64,000 nt of DNA from Shimia gijangensis (GTDB lineage: Bacteria > Pseudomonadota > Alphaproteobacteria > Rhodobacterales > Rhodobacteraceae). The stretch is taken from the NCBI RefSeq assembly GCF_900142085.1, contig NZ_FQZQ01000007.1, positions 1-64,000 on the forward strand, written 5' to 3'. This document shows, piece after piece, positions 7,521-16,009 of the stretch. The position numbers and the translations under genes are program-made. Within the stretch, counting starts at the first letter, position 1. The number at the start of each line of letters is the position of its first letter. The notes under the pieces were generated by a model that saw nothing but the letters and a program-made list of their open reading frames with translations, searched no databases and was not told the DNA's origin.

Positions 7521-8519
7521 TTAGTGCATCGGAGTGCTTCGGGCCTGCATCGGTGTCATGCCGGTCCAGCCCTGAAAGGCGCGGTAAAACGAGTTGGGGT
7601 CCTGATAGGCGAGCAGATATGAGATTTCTTCGACAGTCATGTCGTTCTGTTTGAGATAATGCAGCGACAGTTCCGAGCGAACGGAGTCCAGCACCGCCTG
7701 ATAGGATGTGTTTTCGCTGCGCAGCTTGCGCTGCAGGCTGCGTTTGGACATCGCCAGCCGTTGACAGGCCGCGTCCACCGAAGACTGGCCCGAGGGCAGC
7801 ATCTCGATCAAAGCGCTGCGCACCCGCGTGGCCACGGCATTGTCTGCCGATTTCTTGAGAAGCTGGCGGTTCAGATCGGTCAGAACATCATCCAGCATTT
7901 CGGCATTTTCCGAGATCAGCGGGCGGGTGGCATCCTGAACCGAAAGGTGAATGGCAGGCAGCGCGGCCGTCTGAGGGGCTATGCCGTAGAACGCGACTTC
8001 ATCCTCGGTCGGGGTCATCCCCTTGGGTAGATCAATGGCCAAAGGCACGAGATGCTCGCCGGTGAACATGCGGCAACATTCGATGAAGTAGACCAGTTCG
8101 AACATCACCATGCTTTGCGGCAGCGGTATCGCCGGATCAACCGACAAAAAGGTCAACGATACCCGGTGATCGGTGCGCTTTACGTCCAGCCGCAAGGGTG
8201 CCAGCAAAGGTTTGAACAAGGCCAGCCGCGCAAGGCCGATCTCAATGTTCTGGCTACATGAAAATGCAAAAATTGCCGGCACAAAGGGGCCGTGGGCCAT
8301 CATTTTGCCTACAAACAACGCGATATCGTCCCGTTTGGCTTCGTCTTTGACAGCCTCAAACAGGGCAAAGAACTGCTCAGCTGTGCTGCCCTTGCCTTCG
8401 TTTTCAAAGTAGTCCGGCGGCAGGCCTGCACGGCGCATGACACGCTCGGGTGAAATTTCGAGAACCTGGCAGAGCTGGGCGGTTTTTTGGGCCACAGGAT
8501 AGAGGGGGCGAAGTGTCAT
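7521..8519 (-). CDS. AraC-family transcriptional regulator
   Basis: The 332-residue protein has a long N-terminal ligand-sensing domain of the arabinose-binding type (residues about 15-205). The C-terminal double helix-turn-helix of AraC proteins spans about 230-328 (CQRLAMSKRSLQRKLRSENTSYQAV and VEEISYLLAYQDPNSFYRAFQGWTGMTP). It is divergent from the molybdenum hydroxylase genes (first start at 8696) across 176 bases, so it probably controls that operon in response to a small ligand. The signal is not known. The reductase pseudogene lies downstream on the same strand, 108 bases away, and may once have been part of the same regulon. Confidence 0.88.
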   Translation of the reverse strand: MTLRPLYPVAQKTAQLCQVLEISPERVMRRAGLPPDYFENEGKGSTAEQFFALFEAVKDEAKRDDIALFVGKMMAHGPFVPAIFAFSCSQNIEIGLARLALFKPLLAPLRLDVKRTDHRVSLTFLSVDPAIPLPQSMVMFELVYFIECCRMFTGEHLVPLAIDLPKGMTPTEDEVAFYGIAPQTAALPAIHLSVQDATRPLISENAEMLDDVLTDLNRQLLKKSADNAVATRVRSALIEMLPSGQSSVDAACQRLAMSKRSLQRKLRSENTSYQAVLDSVRSELSLHYLKQNDMTVEEISYLLAYQDPNSFYRAFQGWTGMTPMQARSTPMH

Positions 8520-8695
8520 GAAAGGGGGCCTTTCGGCGGTGAAGATTGGGCCAAGAATGCGTGCTGGAAGGGCCTCTTGCCAGTCTCTCCAAGTGACTTG
8601 GCGTCATCAGAATGAATTTTGGCGCGATCTGCAAGTTGAATTTCCGTCGAGACTGCTAATCTTGAAAGGAACATGGCAAATCGTTCAACGGGAGA

Positions 8696-9160
8696 ATGCG
8701 AGTGCAACTGGTTGTAGACGGGAAAAAACATGACGTGGATGTTGAAGAGGACATGCCGCTTTTGTGGGTGTTGCGGGATGAGCTGAACATCAAGGGCGTG
8801 AAATACGGTTGTGGTATCGCCGCTTGTGGGGCCTGCACCGTGCATATCAACGGCGAGGCGGTACGGTCGTGCCAGACTTTCGTGTCGGATGTGGACGGCC
8901 CTGTGACCACCATCAACGGGCTGGGCACACCGGATGCGCTGCATGCTGTGCAAGAGGCGTGGGTCGAAACCCAAGTGGCGCAATGTGGATACTGCCAGTC
9001 GGGGCAGGTCATGCAGGCGGCGTCCTTGTTGGCAGAAAATCCGACCCCTACAGACGATGAGATTGACGAGGCCATGTCAGGCAACCTGTGTCGCTGTGGC
9101 ACCTATCCGCGTATCCGGGCCGCCGTAAAGCTGGCCGTCACCAAGACACAGGGAGTGTGA
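8696..9160 (+). CDS. Molybdenum hydroxylase small subunit, two [2Fe-2S] clusters (IorA-like)
   Basis: The 154-residue protein is the iron-sulfur subunit of a xanthine-oxidase-family dehydrogenase. The plant-ferredoxin-type cluster is bound by C39, C44, C47 and C59 and the second cluster by C97, C100, C132 and C134 (CGYCQSG and CRCGTYP). It passes electrons from the molybdenum site on the partner subunit to an acceptor. The stop is 2 bases before the large-subunit ATG, so the two are coupled. The best-known relatives are isoquinoline 1-oxidoreductase and aldehyde dehydrogenases that use cytochrome c as acceptor. No cytochrome or FAD subunit is encoded here. Confidence 0.9.
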   Translation: MRVQLVVDGKKHDVDVEEDMPLLWVLRDELNIKGVKYGCGIAACGACTVHINGEAVRSCQTFVSDVDGPVTTINGLGTPDALHAVQEAWVETQVAQCGYCQSGQVMQAASLLAENPTPTDDEIDEAMSGNLCRCGTYPRIRAAVKLAVTKTQGV

Positions 9161-9162
9161 TC

Positions 9163-11403
9163 ATGAGCAAAGTTGGAAAAATTGCCCGCCGCACATTTCT
9201 GATCGGTTCTGCTGCTGTTGTGGGCGGCGTGGCCTTTGGCGTCTACAAGGTGAAAACCCCTTATGCGAACCCGCTGGAAGAAGATCTGGCCGCAGGTGCC
9301 GCGACGTTCAACCCATGGGTGGTGATCGACGGCGACACCATTACGCTTATCGGACCACATGGCGACAAGGGGCAGGGCGTGGCGCATAGTCAGGCGGCCT
9401 TGATTGCCGAAGAGTTGGACCTTGAGTTTGGCCAGTTCGAGGTGAGCTTTGGCAAACCGGACAAGGCCTATTGGAACACCGCTATGGCCTCTGAGGGCGT
9501 GCCGTTCATGTCCACCAATCAGGGGTTCGCCGCGGAAAGCATGCGAAGCGTCATGGGTGGCGTGATGAAATTGATGGGGATGCAGGGTACCGGAGGGTCG
9601 ACGGCGATCCCGGACAGTTTCGTGAAACTGCGCGAGGCGGGAGCCGTGGCGCGCGAAACCTTGAAGGCTGCGGCGGCGCAAAAGTCGGGCATCAACACGA
9701 CTGCACTCAAAACCGAGGCGGGGCATGTGATCCTGCCGGATGGTACTAAGCTCAGCTATCAGGAATTGGCCCCGATTGCAGCAGGGCTGGACCCGGTCAC
9801 AGATGTAAAACTGCGCGATCCCAGCCAGTGGCGTCTGATTGGCAAGCCAATGCAGCGGTTGGACATGCTGGCAAAATCCACCGGGACGCAGGCTTATGGC
9901 ATCGATATTGAGACCGAAGGCGCTGTGCATGCAGCCGTGAAAGTGAACCCGCGTCAGGGTGGGGTATTGAACAGCTATGATGCGACCACCGCCAAATCCA
10001 TGCGCGGTGTGCAAAAAGTGGTCGAAGTCACCAATGGTGTGGCGGTGATTGCCGACAATACATGGCGCGCGTTTCAGGCTGTGGATGCTATTGATTTTGA
10101 CTGGGGCGAGGCGCCCTATCCGGCAGAGCAGGACGGGCATTGGGCGGCGCTGGAAGCCTCCTTTAATGACGACCAGCTGGACAGCAAATGGCGTGACGAC
10201 GGAGATGTGGACGCGGCATTGGCTACGGGCAAAGCGATCACAACCGAATACCGCGCGCCCTATGTGGCACACGCGCCGCTCGAGCCGTTGAATGCCACGG
10301 TTCTGGTAGAGGACGGCGGTGTGACGGTCTGGACGGGTCATCAGCTGCCGCGCATGCTGCAACAAATGGTGGCGGCGATCACCGGGCATGATCAGGATCA
10401 GATTGATTTCCAAAACCAGTATATGGGCGGCAGTTTTGGCCATCGGCTGGAATTTGAACATGTCCGGCAGGCAACTGAGATTGCTAATCAGATGCGGGGC
10501 ACGCCGGTTAAGCTGACCTATTCCCGCGAAGAAGATTTTGCGCATGACTTTCCGCGTCATCCGGGCATCGCGCGCGCCGCTGGCACAGTGAAAAACGGGC
10601 AGGTTGAGGCGCTGGACTTACAGGTTACGATGCCGTCGGTGATTGGCTCGCAAATGGGACGCGCAAATATTTCGGTGCCGGGCCCCGACAGCCAGATTTC
10701 GGCCGGGTCATGGAATAATCCTTATGGGATTGCGAATTTCCGGATGCGCGCCTACCGCGCGCCGGAACTGGCGCCGGTGTCGTCGTGGCGCTCGGTCGGG
10801 GCGTCGGCCAATGGATTTTTCTTTGACTGCGCGCTGGATGAATTGATCCACGCAGCCGGGGCCGATCCAATGCAGGAACGCATTCGGCTGATGGATCATG
10901 ACGTCAGCCGCAAGGTGCTGGAGGCCGTGGCCGAGATGTCGTCCTGGGGTGGCCAACTGGCTCCGAACAGCGGGCGCGGCGTGGCTTATGTCGAAAGCTT
11001 TGGGGTGCCAACCGCAGAGGTGGTTGAGGTCACCAATACACCCGATGGCATTCGTATTGATAAGGTCTGGGTGGCCGCAGACGTCGGCACCGTGGTTGAT
11101 CCGGTCAACTTTGAAAATCTGGTGCAGGGCGGGGTTGTGTTTGGTCTGGGCCACGCGATCAATTGCGAAATCACCTATGCGGATGGCATGGCAGAGCAGT
11201 CAAATTTCGACAGCTTTGAGGGAATGCGCCTGAACCAGTGCCCTGAGATCTTTGTAAAAGGGCTGGAAAACGGCAACCGCATTCGCGGGATTGGCGAGCC
11301 TCCTGTGCCACCTGCGGCACCTGCGCTGGCTAATGCGATCTTTGCGGCCACAGGCCAGCGTATTCGTGAGATGCCATTTAGCAAGCATATCTCATTTGCC
11401 TGA
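9163..11403 (+). CDS. Molybdenum hydroxylase large subunit (IorB-like) with Tat-type N-terminus
   Basis: The 746-residue protein is the molybdopterin-binding subunit that hydroxylates an N-heterocycle or oxidises an aldehyde. It begins MSKVGKIARRTFLIGSAAVVGG, a twin-arginine-like signal followed by a hydrophobic stretch, as in isoquinoline 1-oxidoreductase beta subunits. Conserved blocks include GQGVAHSQAALIAEELD, GGSFGHR and a C-terminal GIGEPPVPPAAPALANAI, where the glutamate of GEPP is the likely active-site base. The start at 9163 was chosen over 9088 because the longer frame overlaps the small-subunit gene. The Tat signal implies periplasmic placement with the small subunit carried along. 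The substrate is unknown. Confidence 0.88.
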   Translation: MSKVGKIARRTFLIGSAAVVGGVAFGVYKVKTPYANPLEEDLAAGAATFNPWVVIDGDTITLIGPHGDKGQGVAHSQAALIAEELDLEFGQFEVSFGKPDKAYWNTAMASEGVPFMSTNQGFAAESMRSVMGGVMKLMGMQGTGGSTAIPDSFVKLREAGAVARETLKAAAAQKSGINTTALKTEAGHVILPDGTKLSYQELAPIAAGLDPVTDVKLRDPSQWRLIGKPMQRLDMLAKSTGTQAYGIDIETEGAVHAAVKVNPRQGGVLNSYDATTAKSMRGVQKVVEVTNGVAVIADNTWRAFQAVDAIDFDWGEAPYPAEQDGHWAALEASFNDDQLDSKWRDDGDVDAALATGKAITTEYRAPYVAHAPLEPLNATVLVEDGGVTVWTGHQLPRMLQQMVAAITGHDQDQIDFQNQYMGGSFGHRLEFEHVRQATEIANQMRGTPVKLTYSREEDFAHDFPRHPGIARAAGTVKNGQVEALDLQVTMPSVIGSQMGRANISVPGPDSQISAGSWNNPYGIANFRMRAYRAPELAPVSSWRSVGASANGFFFDCALDELIHAAGADPMQERIRLMDHDVSRKVLEAVAEMSSWGGQLAPNSGRGVAYVESFGVPTAEVVEVTNTPDGIRIDKVWVAADVGTVVDPVNFENLVQGGVVFGLGHAINCEITYADGMAEQSNFDSFEGMRLNQCPEIFVKGLENGNRIRGIGEPPVPPAAPALANAIFAATGQRIREMPFSKHISFA

Positions 11404-11409
11404 ACAAGG

Positions 11410-11474
11410 CCGGGGGCGCTGCCCCCGGACCCCAGAGCATTTTTGAAATAATGAAAAGGGGGTTTCGGCCCCCT
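11410..11474. terminator. Double hairpin between convergent genes, containing repeat copy 2
   Basis: CCGGGGGC-GCT-GCCCCCGG (11410-11428) is an 8-bp stem. AGGGGG and CCCCCT (11457-11462 and 11469-11474) form a second stem directly before the Lrp stop codon. Between them lies CATTTTTGAAATAATG, nearly identical to the dyad at 6333. The region is only 75 bases between convergent genes, so it probably ends transcription from both sides. Confidence 0.6.
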
Positions 11475-11478
11475 GTTC

Positions 11479-11937
11479 TTATGGTGAGATCACAGCCGCC
11501 CGTTTGATTTTGCGCAGCACCACGTTGGTTTGCGCGCTGGCCACGGCGGGCAGGCGGAACAGCACGTTTTCAAGGAAGTCATTGTAGGTGGCGATGTCCG
11601 CAAACAGCACGTGCATGTGGTAGTCGGCCTGCCCGGTGGTGGCGAAACATTCCAGCACTTCGGGGCGCATTTCAATCACGCGAACCAGCTCCGCGAGGTT
11701 GTCGGGATCGTGGCGGGTGAGTTGTACCAGTACGATCGCTTCAAATTCGAGCCCCACCTTGTCGGGGTTGAGCACTGCACCATAGCGCGCGATGATGCCA
11801 GCCTCTTCAAAGGCGCGCACCCGTCGCCAGCAGGCCGAGGCAGACATGCCAACTTTTTGCGCCAGATCTGCGTTTGATATCCGGCAATCCTGTTGCAAGA
11901 GCGCCAGAATGCGTCTGTCACGATTGTTGAGTTGCAT
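11479..11937 (-). CDS. Lrp/AsnC-family transcriptional regulator
   Basis: The 152-residue protein has the N-terminal helix-turn-helix of feast/famine regulators (LNNRDRRILALLQQDCRISNADLAQKVGMSASACWRRVRAFEEAGII). A C-terminal ligand-binding RAM domain follows (residues about 65-145). It is divergent from the indolepyruvate ferredoxin oxidoreductase gene across 129 bases, an arrangement that usually means the Lrp protein controls the neighbouring amino-acid catabolic gene. An aromatic amino acid or its keto acid is a reasonable effector, but this is inferred. Confidence 0.9.
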   Translation of the reverse strand: MQLNNRDRRILALLQQDCRISNADLAQKVGMSASACWRRVRAFEEAGIIARYGAVLNPDKVGLEFEAIVLVQLTRHDPDNLAELVRVIEMRPEVLECFATTGQADYHMHVLFADIATYNDFLENVLFRLPAVASAQTNVVLRKIKRAAVISP

Positions 11938-12066
11938 GGTTCAGATTGTCACAAGTTCATTTAATTTGGGTAAAATAGTCAAAATGTGATGCTCAGGCAA
12001 TGAAATTCGGTCAACCTGTTCAGGCGGGGTGAGGTATTCTGTCAGGGCGCAAACAGGAGAGACCTC

Positions 12067-15000
12067 ATGACTGACCTCAGCCCAAAGCTTAAGACCTATC
12101 AGCTGGACGACCGCTATGCCCTAAGCGAGGGGCGGGTGTTTCTGACCGGGACGCAGGCTTTGGTGCGGATCATGCTGGATCAGGCGCGGCGCGATCGGGA
12201 CGCGGGGCGCAACACGGCCGGATTCATCTCGGGGTATCGCGGGTCGCCGTTGGGTGCGCTTGATCTGGAACTGTGGCGCGCACGCACGCAGGTCGCGCAA
12301 GACCGCATCACGTTCATGCCAGCCGTCAACGAAGACCTGGGTGCGACAGCCGTTTTGGGCGCGCAGCAGGCCAGCCTTGATCCGCATTGCGAGGTCGAGG
12401 GAGTGTTTTCCATGTGGTACGGCAAGGGCCCCGGCGTGGATCGTTCTGGCGATGCGCTGAAGCACGGCAATGCTTATGGATCGGCCCCAAAGGGTGGCGT
12501 TTTGGTGGTGGCCGGGGATGACCACGGATGTGTGTCGTCATCGATGCCGCATCAGTCGGACGTGGCCTTTATGTCGTGGTTCATGCCAACGCTGAACCCG
12601 GCGTCGGTGGCAGAGTATCAGGCGTTTGGCGAATATGGATTTGCGTTGTCGCGGTTTTCCGGCACCTGGGTTGGGTTCAAGGCCATCTCCGAGACCGTAG
12701 AGAGCGGCCAGTCGGTTGAGCTATGCGCGGATCGCGTTTTCGAACAGCCTGATTTCACCGGACCGCAAGGGGGGCTGCACGTGCGCAGCGCCGATTTGCC
12801 ATCCCCCGAGATTGAAACCCGAATTGGTCATAAACTGCGTGCGGTGGAAGCCTTTGTCGAAGCCAACCCGATTGACCGGCGCATCTATGATTTGCCAAAT
12901 GCGTCGTTTGGGATTGTAACGACCGGCAAGGGGCATCTGGACCTGATGGAGGCTTTGCGATTGCTGGGGCTGGATGAGGCAAAATGCCGAAAGCTGGGCA
13001 TTGATATTTACAAGGTCGGCATGGTCTGGCCCCTGGCACGCCGGGATGCGCTGGCCTTTGTGCGAGGCAAGGAAGAGGTGCTGGTTGTCGAAGAAAAACG
13101 CGGCATTATCGAAAGCCAGTTCAAGGAATACTTCTATGATTGGCCGGGTGATAAACCGGAAAAGATGGTCGGCAAACATCGTGCGGTTGGCGATCCGCTG
13201 ATCCCTTGGACCGGAGAGTTGAGCCCACTGCAGTTGGTGCCAATAGTGGCTGAGCGGCTGGATCGGTTTTTCCCCGGCGAAAATCTGTTGCAGACAGCGA
13301 AATCTTTAACCAACACACCGCCGGTTTTGCTCAAAGTTGAGGGCGCCAACCGGACGCCATACTTTTGTTCCGGCTGTCCGCACAACACATCCACCAAAGT
13401 GCCGGAAGGGTCCAAGGCAGCGAGCGGTATTGGCTGTCATGTGATGGCCAGCTGGATGGACCGAGACACAGTTGGATATGCACAGATGGGTGGTGAAGGT
13501 GTGCCATGGGTCGCATCGTCAAAGTTCAATGGAAACAAGCACATCTTTCAAAATCTGGGCGAAGGCACATGGTATCATTCGGGCAGTCTGGCGATCCGGC
13601 AGGCCGTGGCCGCAGGCACGAATATCACCTACAAAATACTCTACAATGACGCCGTGGCGATGACCGGAGGGCAGCCCGTGGACGGGCCGGTGTCGGTACA
13701 TGGCATTGCCCAGACGTGTCGCGCCGAAGGTGTTGACCAGATTGTGTTGGTCTCGGACGACATATCCAAGTTTTCGCACGGCGATTTTCCGGCAGGCACC
13801 ATGTTCCGCCCCCGAGAGGAACTGGATGCAGTGCAGCGCGAATTGCGCGAGGTAAAAGGTGTGTCCGTGCTGATCTACGAACAAACCTGTGCCACCGAAA
13901 AGCGCCGCCGCCGCAAGCGGGGAACGCTGATTGATCCCAAGAAATTCGCGGTGATCAACCCGTTGGTGTGCGAAGGGTGTGGGGATTGTTCGGTGGAGAG
14001 CAACTGCCTGAGCGTCGAGCCGTTGGAAACCAAATTCGGCACCAAACGCAAAATCAACCTGTCAAACTGCAACAAGGATTTTTCCTGTCTGAACGGGTTT
14101 TGCCCGAGCTTTGTCACCGTTGAAGGGGCTGAACGACGCAAGAAAGATGGTGCGGATCTGGATGTTGCATCACTGGTTGCGGGGGTGGCGCAGCCCATGC
14201 TGCCAACGCTGACAAAACCGTTTGATCTTTTGGTGACTGGTGTGGGGGGCACGGGCGTGGTGACAGTCGGGGCGCTGATCACAATGGCGGCACATATTGA
14301 GGGGCGCGGTGCGTCGGTGTTGGACTTTACCGGATTTGCGCAGAAGTTTGGCACAGTGCTGAGTTACATTCGGCTGGCACAAACCCCGAACGATCTTCAT
14401 CAGGTGCGTATCGATCAGGGGGCAGCGGATGCCGTCATCGGGTGCGATATCGTGGTGTCGTCGTCCCCACGGGCATCGATACACTACCGAGAAGGCTCTC
14501 AGGTGGTTTTGAACCGGGCGGAAATGCCGACAGGCGATCTGGTTTTGCATCGCGACGCTAATTTGCGTGTGGATGCCCGGGAGCAAGTGATCCGGGGCGC
14601 AGTGGGTCCCGAAAATGTCAGCGGATTTGACGCCAACGAAGTGGCCGAAAACCTGATGGGGGACGCGGTGTTCGCCAATGTTCTGATGTTGGGGTTCACA
14701 TGGCAAAAGGGGTTGGTTCCGGTCAGCGAAAGTGCTTTGAAACAGGCGATTCTGCTCAATGGCGTGGCTGTTGAAAAGAACGCGCTGGCCTTTGATCTGG
14801 GACGGGTGTTGGCGCAAGATGCTGGTGCGCTTGTGAAAGAGGAAGGCGAAGAAGCGGAAACGTTTCAATCGGTTGTCAATGACAGAGTGACGTTTTTGAC
14901 GGCCTATCAGAACGACGCTTATGCCGCGCGCTATCGTGGGTCGGTGATGAAAGTGCAGGCTGCTTTGGGGGACGAATTGGGTATGATCGCCGCCCGATCC

Positions 15001-15459
15001 TTGTTCAAACTGATGGCCTACAAGGATGAGTATGAGGTTGCGAGATTGCAGACCGGAACCGGGTTTCATGAGACCCTGGCCGAAATCTTTTCAGGTGATT
15101 TCAAAGTAAAATACCACATGGCTCCGCCAATTTTCTCAACTGGAAAAGATGCTCGGGGACGGCCGAAAAAACGTCAGTTTGGAGCGTGGATGACGCCTGT
15201 GATGCGTGGCCTTTCGGCGATGAGGGCGGTGAGAGGAACCCCGTTTGATCCGTTTGGGTATTCTGCTGAGCGGCGTGAGGAACGGGCGGTAATTACATGG
15301 TATGAACAGCTGATAACCGATGTGACAACCCGCAAAGGTGGGGGCGATCTGTCTGTCTTTGCAGACATTCTCTCGGCGCCCATGGACATTCGTGGGTATG
15401 GCCCGGTGAAGGAAGCCGCTAGCAAAGAGGTCAAGGCTCGGGTGCAAAGTTTGCTTTGA
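12067..15459 (+). CDS. Indolepyruvate ferredoxin oxidoreductase, fused alpha-beta form
   Basis: The 1130-residue cytoplasmic enzyme decarboxylates aryl-pyruvates (indolepyruvate, phenylpyruvate) to aryl-acetyl-CoA with thiamine diphosphate and reduces ferredoxin. The N-terminal two-thirds carry the alpha-type domains (GTQALVRIM and SGYRGSPLGALD near the start). Cysteine clusters include CSGCPHNTS near residue 435 and a ferredoxin-like CEGCGDCSVESNC at about 636-648. The gamma/beta domain follows (VTGVGGTGVVTVGALI near 720). The single-chain form is typical of proteobacteria, whereas archaea use separate IorA and IorB. It is divergent from an Lrp regulator, and a CHMI-like isomerase follows, pointing to aromatic amino acid breakdown. 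Confidence 0.92.
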   Translation: MTDLSPKLKTYQLDDRYALSEGRVFLTGTQALVRIMLDQARRDRDAGRNTAGFISGYRGSPLGALDLELWRARTQVAQDRITFMPAVNEDLGATAVLGAQQASLDPHCEVEGVFSMWYGKGPGVDRSGDALKHGNAYGSAPKGGVLVVAGDDHGCVSSSMPHQSDVAFMSWFMPTLNPASVAEYQAFGEYGFALSRFSGTWVGFKAISETVESGQSVELCADRVFEQPDFTGPQGGLHVRSADLPSPEIETRIGHKLRAVEAFVEANPIDRRIYDLPNASFGIVTTGKGHLDLMEALRLLGLDEAKCRKLGIDIYKVGMVWPLARRDALAFVRGKEEVLVVEEKRGIIESQFKEYFYDWPGDKPEKMVGKHRAVGDPLIPWTGELSPLQLVPIVAERLDRFFPGENLLQTAKSLTNTPPVLLKVEGANRTPYFCSGCPHNTSTKVPEGSKAASGIGCHVMASWMDRDTVGYAQMGGEGVPWVASSKFNGNKHIFQNLGEGTWYHSGSLAIRQAVAAGTNITYKILYNDAVAMTGGQPVDGPVSVHGIAQTCRAEGVDQIVLVSDDISKFSHGDFPAGTMFRPREELDAVQRELREVKGVSVLIYEQTCATEKRRRRKRGTLIDPKKFAVINPLVCEGCGDCSVESNCLSVEPLETKFGTKRKINLSNCNKDFSCLNGFCPSFVTVEGAERRKKDGADLDVASLVAGVAQPMLPTLTKPFDLLVTGVGGTGVVTVGALITMAAHIEGRGASVLDFTGFAQKFGTVLSYIRLAQTPNDLHQVRIDQGAADAVIGCDIVVSSSPRASIHYREGSQVVLNRAEMPTGDLVLHRDANLRVDAREQVIRGAVGPENVSGFDANEVAENLMGDAVFANVLMLGFTWQKGLVPVSESALKQAILLNGVAVEKNALAFDLGRVLAQDAGALVKEEGEEAETFQSVVNDRVTFLTAYQNDAYAARYRGSVMKVQAALGDELGMIAARSLFKLMAYKDEYEVARLQTGTGFHETLAEIFSGDFKVKYHMAPPIFSTGKDARGRPKKRQFGAWMTPVMRGLSAMRAVRGTPFDPFGYSAERREERAVITWYEQLITDVTTRKGGGDLSVFADILSAPMDIRGYGPVKEAASKEVKARVQSLL

Positions 15460-15476
15460 CAGGGTCGGGCTGTAAA

Positions 15477-15492
15477 ACTTAATATATTAAGT
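15477..15492. promoter_or_regulatory. 16-bp perfect palindrome ACTTAATATATTAAGT
   Basis: A perfect AT-rich palindrome of 16 bases lies 22 bases before the isomerase start codon, in the 55-base gap behind the indolepyruvate oxidoreductase. The size fits a MarR- or TetR-type operator controlling the isomerase and perhaps the following beta-oxidation genes. A role as the stem of a weak terminator is less likely because it is so AT-rich. Confidence 0.5.
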
Positions 15493-15514
15493 AGTTTTTC
15501 CGAAAGGTCAGTCC

Positions 15515-15892
15515 ATGCCGCACTTTATTGTCGAGTATTCTGCCAACCTTGAGCCCGAGGTGGATGTGGCCCAGTTATGCGAAGCTATCCGGGCGACGGC
15601 GGCAAAGATTGATACGTTTCCAACGGCTGGTATCCGTGTGCGCGCGTTTCGGGCGGATCACTATGCCATTGCCGATGGCAACCTCAAACATGGCTTTGTG
15701 GATATCTCGATCCGCTTGCGCGAAGGGCGCGCACAGGATGTGAAAGAGGCCGCATCCACCGAGATATTTGAGACGGCCCGCGCCTTTTTGGCCCCTGTGA
15801 TGGCGCATCGTCCGGTGGCTCTGTCGTTGGAGATGCGTGACATTGATGCCAGCCTGTCACCCAAGGCGGGCACCATCCGCGACCACCTCTGA
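15515..15892 (+). CDS. 5-carboxymethyl-2-hydroxymuconate isomerase-like protein
   Basis: The 125-residue protein matches the small trimeric CHMI family of the homoprotocatechuate pathway. It begins MPHFIVEYSANL; the N-terminal proline after methionine removal is the catalytic base of this tautomerase-type fold, and VRAFRADHYAIADG is a conserved block. In homoprotocatechuate catabolism CHMI isomerises 5-carboxymethyl-2-hydroxymuconate, but the ring-cleavage and other hpa genes are not in this window. It lies between the indolepyruvate oxidoreductase and the beta-oxidation operon. It could act on another unsaturated acid there. Confidence 0.8.
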   Translation: MPHFIVEYSANLEPEVDVAQLCEAIRATAAKIDTFPTAGIRVRAFRADHYAIADGNLKHGFVDISIRLREGRAQDVKEAASTEIFETARAFLAPVMAHRPVALSLEMRDIDASLSPKAGTIRDHL

Positions 15893-16009
15893 CGCACCGT
15901 CATTTGCAAAGTCGTTTGCGTTAAAAGAATTTCACATAGTAAAATTTTTTCAAGTCCAATGGCGAATCCCGTCGCTGGAAGAAATGCGTTTCTTGCTTGG
16001 AGGAAAGCT

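Noticed and set aside
9103-10560. 485-residue minus-strand frame opposite the molybdenum hydroxylase large subunit
   Set aside because: Antisense to a clearly conserved enzyme, no motif or ribosome binding site; it is long only because of high GC content.
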